A model generated the notes under the pieces. The model was not told the DNA's origin, made no database searches, and was given only the letters and a program-made list of their open reading frames with translations. The position numbers and the translations under genes were made by a program. 26,963 nt of DNA, from assembly GCA_002292975.1 (NCBI GenBank), contig DBCI01000118.1, forward strand, positions 32,022 through 58,984. The letters are read 5' to 3'. Each line of letters begins with the position of its first letter. Position 1 is the stretch's first letter. The DNA is from Polynucleobacter sp. UBA962 (GTDB lineage: Bacteria; Pseudomonadota; Gammaproteobacteria; Burkholderiales; Burkholderiaceae). Of the stretch, positions 24,073 through 26,963 are shown piece by piece.

Positions 24073-24223
24073 TAATCTCAATTCGATTAAAATAGGATCA
24101 TTGCGCTTCGGAACTTAAACGCCGGCCTTTGCGAATGATGTCAGTGTAAGTAATTTAAGACCACTTTGCATCGCTTGCATTTATTCCTCTGAAGCTTGTT
24201 CTTATTTAATTTGTCCACTGATT

Positions 24224-25018
24224 ATGCACCCCATGTTAAACGTGGCCGTGAAGGCCGCACGCCGTGCCGCTACGATTATTAATCGCGCCTCACTCAATTT
24301 GGAGCGTTTGCAAATCGATCGTAAGCAACATAATGATTTTGTGACCGAAGTGGACAAAGCGGCCGAAGAGGCCATCATCGAGACCCTCAGCGAGGCCTAT
24401 CCCAATCATGGGTTCTTGGCCGAAGAGTCTGGTGAGTTGTTAAATAACTCCGATCATATTTGGATCATCGATCCTCTAGATGGCACCACCAACTTTATCC
24501 ACGGCTTTCCTCAATATGCGATCTCCATTGCCTTGTCGGTAAACGGAGTACTTCAGCAAGCGGTTATTTATGACCCCAACCGCGATGAGTTATTTTCTGC
24601 TAGCAAAGGTGCTGGTGCCTATGTGGATCGGAGGCGCTTACGAGTAGCCTCGCAAATTAAATTAGAGAACGCCTTAATTGGAACAGGATTTCCCTATCGT
24701 CAGGATCAGGATGTGGATCAATATCTCAAGATCTTTGCGGAGATGACCCGTCAATGTGCAGGCTTACGTCGTCCTGGAGCCGCCTCATTGGATCTCGCCT
24801 ATGTCGCGGCAGGTCGGTATGACGGCTTCTTTGAGAGTGAACTTAAACCTTGGGATATGGCGGCAGGGGCTCTCATCATTACGGAAGCCGGCGGACTGGT
24901 TGGTAATTACCGAGGTGAAGAGGGTTTTTTGGAAAGCGGAGAGATTATGGCGGGCAATCCGCGGATCTTTGCGCAGATGGCGCAGGTCTTAGGCAAATAC
25001 TCGCGCCAAGCGACTTAA
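24224..25018 (+). CDS. suhB: Inositol-1-monophosphatase family protein SuhB
   Basis: SuhB hydrolyses myo-inositol-1-phosphate in vitro; in E. coli it also acts with NusA and other factors in rRNA antitermination complexes. The 264-residue product starts [15 protein letters not shown], like E. coli SuhB. Metal ligands are E67 in AEESG, D83 and D86 in [14 protein letters not shown], and D211 in [18 protein letters not shown]. All are intact, so the phosphatase fold is complete. No good Shine-Dalgarno precedes ATG 24224; ATG 24233 is inside the conserved start and is not preferred. Its stop codon TAA (25016-25018) overlaps the stop of the convergent lpxH in the palindrome TTAA. The divergent partner upstream is trmJ. 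Confidence 0.95.
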   Translation: MHPMLNVAVKAARRAATIINRASLNLERLQIDRKQHNDFVTEVDKAAEEAIIETLSEAYPNHGFLAEESGELLNNSDHIWIIDPLDGTTNFIHGFPQYAISIALSVNGVLQQAVIYDPNRDELFSASKGAGAYVDRRRLRVASQIKLENALIGTGFPYRQDQDVDQYLKIFAEMTRQCAGLRRPGAASLDLAYVAAGRYDGFFESELKPWDMAAGALIITEAGGLVGNYRGEEGFLESGEIMAGNPRIFAQMAQVLGKYSRQAT

Positions 25019-25803
25019 GACGTCTTGACCAAATCGATATAGCGCACACCATTGGTGTCAATACGCAGAGCGCTTGCTTTTGGCAAGACGGTCTCTGGAT
25101 GATCTAGATCCCAGTCTGACAACACCCAACGTTGCCATTCTTTATTTCCCATACTTTCGTGATGACGGGCGGGCAAGTGGGTGTGACCATGAATTAAACG
25201 CTCGGAGCCATAGGAACCCATGAGATTGGCACACGCTGCTAAGGTGACATCGCCCTTGAACCGAGCCATCTCAGGGGTATAGCGGACCGCTCGATCGTAT
25301 TTGGCTGTGCTATTGCTGCGCAGAGTCCGGGCAATACTACGTCGCCACTCCAGGGGAAGGCGCAGAAATAGATTTTGTAGCCAAGGCTTACGAACCCATT
25401 TACGAAATATCTGATAACTCAGGTCGTTGGTGCATAAGGCATCACCATGGCTAATAACCCATTCATCACCGGCAATCATGACCTTGGAGGGATCGGGCAA
25501 CAAGGTCATGCCCGACTTGCGCATGAACTGCTCACCAATTAAGAAGTCACGGTTACCGTGGATGTAGTACGTTTTAGCTTTGTTGGATAAATTGCTCAAG
25601 GAACGCAAGACCTCTTGCTGAAATGGCGAGCGTGCTCCTGCATCATCTCCCACCCAATACTCAAATAGATCACCCAAAATAAACACAGCCTCTACCTGAT
25701 GTGCTTCTTTTTCAACAAAGTCAAAGAAACGCTGCGCGGTCAGCGGCATCGAAGGAGTTAAATGCAAATCCGAAATGAGCAGGGCGCTAGCGTGTTCGTG
25801 CAT
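25015..25803 (-). CDS. lpxH: UDP-2,3-diacylglucosamine diphosphatase
   Basis: LpxH cleaves UDP-2,3-diacylglucosamine to lipid X and UMP, an essential step in lipid A synthesis at the inner membrane. The 262-residue product is a calcineurin-like phosphoesterase. Metal motifs are D12 and H14 in LLISDLHL, then [37 protein letters not shown] and [11 protein letters not shown], all present and in order. The length is about 20 residues over the E. coli form, mainly at the C-terminus. I start at ATG 25803; GTG 25806 directly before it would add one methionine. It begins three bases after the ppiB stop, so the two are probably translated from one transcript. Its stop overlaps that of convergent suhB. 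Confidence 0.95.
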   Translation of the reverse strand: MHEHASALLISDLHLTPSMPLTAQRFFDFVEKEAHQVEAVFILGDLFEYWVGDDAGARSPFQQEVLRSLSNLSNKAKTYYIHGNRDFLIGEQFMRKSGMTLLPDPSKVMIAGDEWVISHGDALCTNDLSYQIFRKWVRKPWLQNLFLRLPLEWRRSIARTLRSNSTAKYDRAVRYTPEMARFKGDVTLAACANLMGSYGSERLIHGHTHLPARHHESMGNKEWQRWVLSDWDLDHPETVLPKASALRIDTNGVRYIDLVKTS

Positions 25804-25806
25804 CAC

Positions 25807-26310
25807 TTACTCTTCAATAATCGTGGCGGTCTCGATCAGAACGTCTTCACTCGGAACATCTTGGTGGTAGCCGGCATTTCCGGTTGGAACTTTTTTGATC
25901 TTCTCAACCACATCCATGCCATTACTTACCGAACCAAATACCGCATAACCCCATCCTTGGGGAGTGGGTGCGGTGTGGTTCAAGAAATCATTGTCATTGA
26001 CGTTGATAAAGAACTGCGAGCTGGCAGAGTGCGGCTCATTGGTGCGTGCCATTGCAATCGAACCCTTGACATTCTTTAAGCCATTATTGGCTTCGTTCTC
26101 AATTTCCGCATTGGTGGGCTTCTGTTTCATACCAGGGCTCATACCGCCACCTTGGATCATGAAATTATCAATCACCCGATGAAAGATTGTGCCATCGTAA
26201 TGGCCACTTTTGACATAAGCTAAAAAGTTTTCAACGGTTTTTGGGGCCTTGGCAGAATCGAGTTGTAAGGTGATATCGCCATGGTTGGTTTTGAGTAATA
26301 CACTTGGCAT
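25807..26310 (-). CDS. ppiB: Cyclophilin-type peptidyl-prolyl cis-trans isomerase
   Basis: Cyclophilins speed cis-trans isomerisation of prolyl bonds. The 167-residue product is the cytoplasmic PpiB form: no signal peptide, [17 protein letters not shown] at the start. The active-site blocks are [15 protein letters not shown], with the catalytic arginine after FH, and [20 protein letters not shown], and the conserved WGYAVFGSV follows. The length is standard. It is followed by lpxH three bases later and preceded by a TPR gene 13 bases upstream, so the three are probably an operon. In related bacteria I recall a second cyclophilin (ppiA) next to it; only one is present here. Confidence 0.96.
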   Translation of the reverse strand: MPSVLLKTNHGDITLQLDSAKAPKTVENFLAYVKSGHYDGTIFHRVIDNFMIQGGGMSPGMKQKPTNAEIENEANNGLKNVKGSIAMARTNEPHSASSQFFINVNDNDFLNHTAPTPQGWGYAVFGSVSNGMDVVEKIKKVPTGNAGYHQDVPSEDVLIETATIIEE

Positions 26311-26323
26311 ACAGAACTTTCTC

Positions 26324-26963
26324 TTAAGGTTTAGGGGTTACAGAACTAGGTTTATTGACTGGTTTTGCCACCGGATTAAGGATCTCTTTAATCGCTTTGG
26401 CACGCAGGCCATATTCTCGCTGATTGGGCTGGAGTTTGCTGGCGCTTTGGTAATTCATTTCACTCAGGCGAAGATATACCTCAGCGAGGTTGCCTTGTGC
26501 GGTGACATAGTCTGGACGCAGCTTCAAGGCAAGTTCTAAATAGTCACGCGCCTCAATCCATTTGCCTTGATTGGCCGATAGTGCGGCAAGATTGTTATAG
26601 GGCTCTGGTAATTCCGGAAACTGCTGTGTGATCTCAATCCACGTGTTCTTGGCGGAGACCTGGTCTCGTAACTCGATTTGCAAGCGCGCCTTCAAGAAGC
26701 GCAATTGCACATTGCGCGGGGATTTTACTAACACAGTATCAATTGCTTTAATGGCATCGGCAAACTTACGCTCTTTGGTCAACTTCTCAATATGCGTCGG
26801 AATCGCATTTTTGATCACGGGATCGGGTTCAATAATCAAGAAGGATAAAAATGGTACTGAGATGGTCTCTGCGAGTTGCGTGTTCGAGGTCGCGGGATTT
26901 TGATTAACACTCATCCGGGGTGGATCGGTCGGACCATACCCACCCAAATACGGTTGTGGAGGC
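26324..26963 (-). CDS. TPR-repeat protein, 5' end outside window
   Basis: The visible 3' part encodes at least 213 residues on the - strand. The frame stays open to the window edge (codons for PPQPY precede the first candidate start, TTG 26947), so the beginning is missing. It has at least two to three tetratricopeptide helices: [40 protein letters not shown] and [20 protein letters not shown]. The tail is rich in Pro, Lys and Val ([17 protein letters not shown]). Such TPR proteins are protein-interaction scaffolds; a signal peptide may lie in the missing part. It lies just upstream of ppiB and lpxH in the same direction. The function is not recognised; the related cysS-TPR-ppi-lpxH order is known in Burkholderiales to my recollection. 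Confidence 0.8.
   Translation of the reverse strand, partial: PPQPYLGGYGPTDPPRMSVNQNPATSNTQLAETISVPFLSFLIIEPDPVIKNAIPTHIEKLTKERKFADAIKAIDTVLVKSPRNVQLRFLKARLQIELRDQVSAKNTWIEITQQFPELPEPYNNLAALSANQGKWIEARDYLELALKLRPDYVTAQGNLAEVYLRLSEMNYQSASKLQPNQREYGLRAKAIKEILNPVAKPVNKPSSVTPKP

Noticed and set aside
24166..24180. TTGCAT-CGC-TTGCAT direct repeat upstream of suhB as a promoter or operator
   Set aside because: No matching -10 lies at 16-18 bases and the repeat is short. There is no other support.

Overview
The window is an ordinary-looking chromosomal stretch from a betaproteobacterium of the order Burkholderiales. Gene content, gene order and moderate base composition fit a small-genome freshwater lineage such as Polynucleobacter best. 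That assignment is an inference from recognisable proteins and synteny; there is no 16S sequence here. I see no insertion sequence, prophage, CRISPR array or defence island. Genes are tightly packed and several neighbours overlap.

Region 1 (1-6135, + strand) is the translation block thrS(end)-infC-rpmI-rplT-pheS-pheT-ihfA-merR-like, followed by tRNA-Pro(GGG). Two control points stand out: infC can only start sensibly at a rare AUC codon, and the infC-rpmI gap carries two compact hairpins. A third, terminator-like hairpin lies inside the first codons of the MerR-type gene just after the ihfA stop. Region 2 (6136-7690) holds a VOC-fold protein, a hot-dog thioesterase, a strikingly A+T-rich gap, and an H-NS-family protein that also carries an AT-hook-like motif, closed by a bidirectional terminator.

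Region 3 (7693-15385) is the 2-oxoglutarate dehydrogenase operon odhA(sucA)-odhB-lpdA-zapE. It is read divergently from a gene for an excisionase-type helix-turn-helix fused to a degenerate receiver domain. The shared 328-base gap contains two spaced inverted repeats and a series of hairpins directly before the odhA ribosome-binding site, a candidate for the sucA RNA motif known from Burkholderiales. This is the most interesting part of the window.

Region 4 (15395-20195) is a + strand series: PHP phosphoesterase, trpS, a SAM methyltransferase, dapA and bamC. Region 5 (20212-21875, - strand) has a tiny Ala/Pro-rich lipoprotein with a dyad-rich leader and the ribosomal oxygenase roxA. Region 6 (21908-26963) has a SlyD-like FKBP, cysE and trmJ (- strand), suhB (+), and lpxH, ppiB and a truncated TPR gene (-).

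Functionally the window is core metabolism and information processing: tRNA charging, ribosome assembly and modification, the TCA cycle, lysine and cysteine synthesis, and envelope biogenesis. I found no convincing undescribed multi-gene system. The best candidates for new biology are regulatory: the HTH/pseudo-receiver protein with the odh leader and operators, and the leader of the small lipoprotein.
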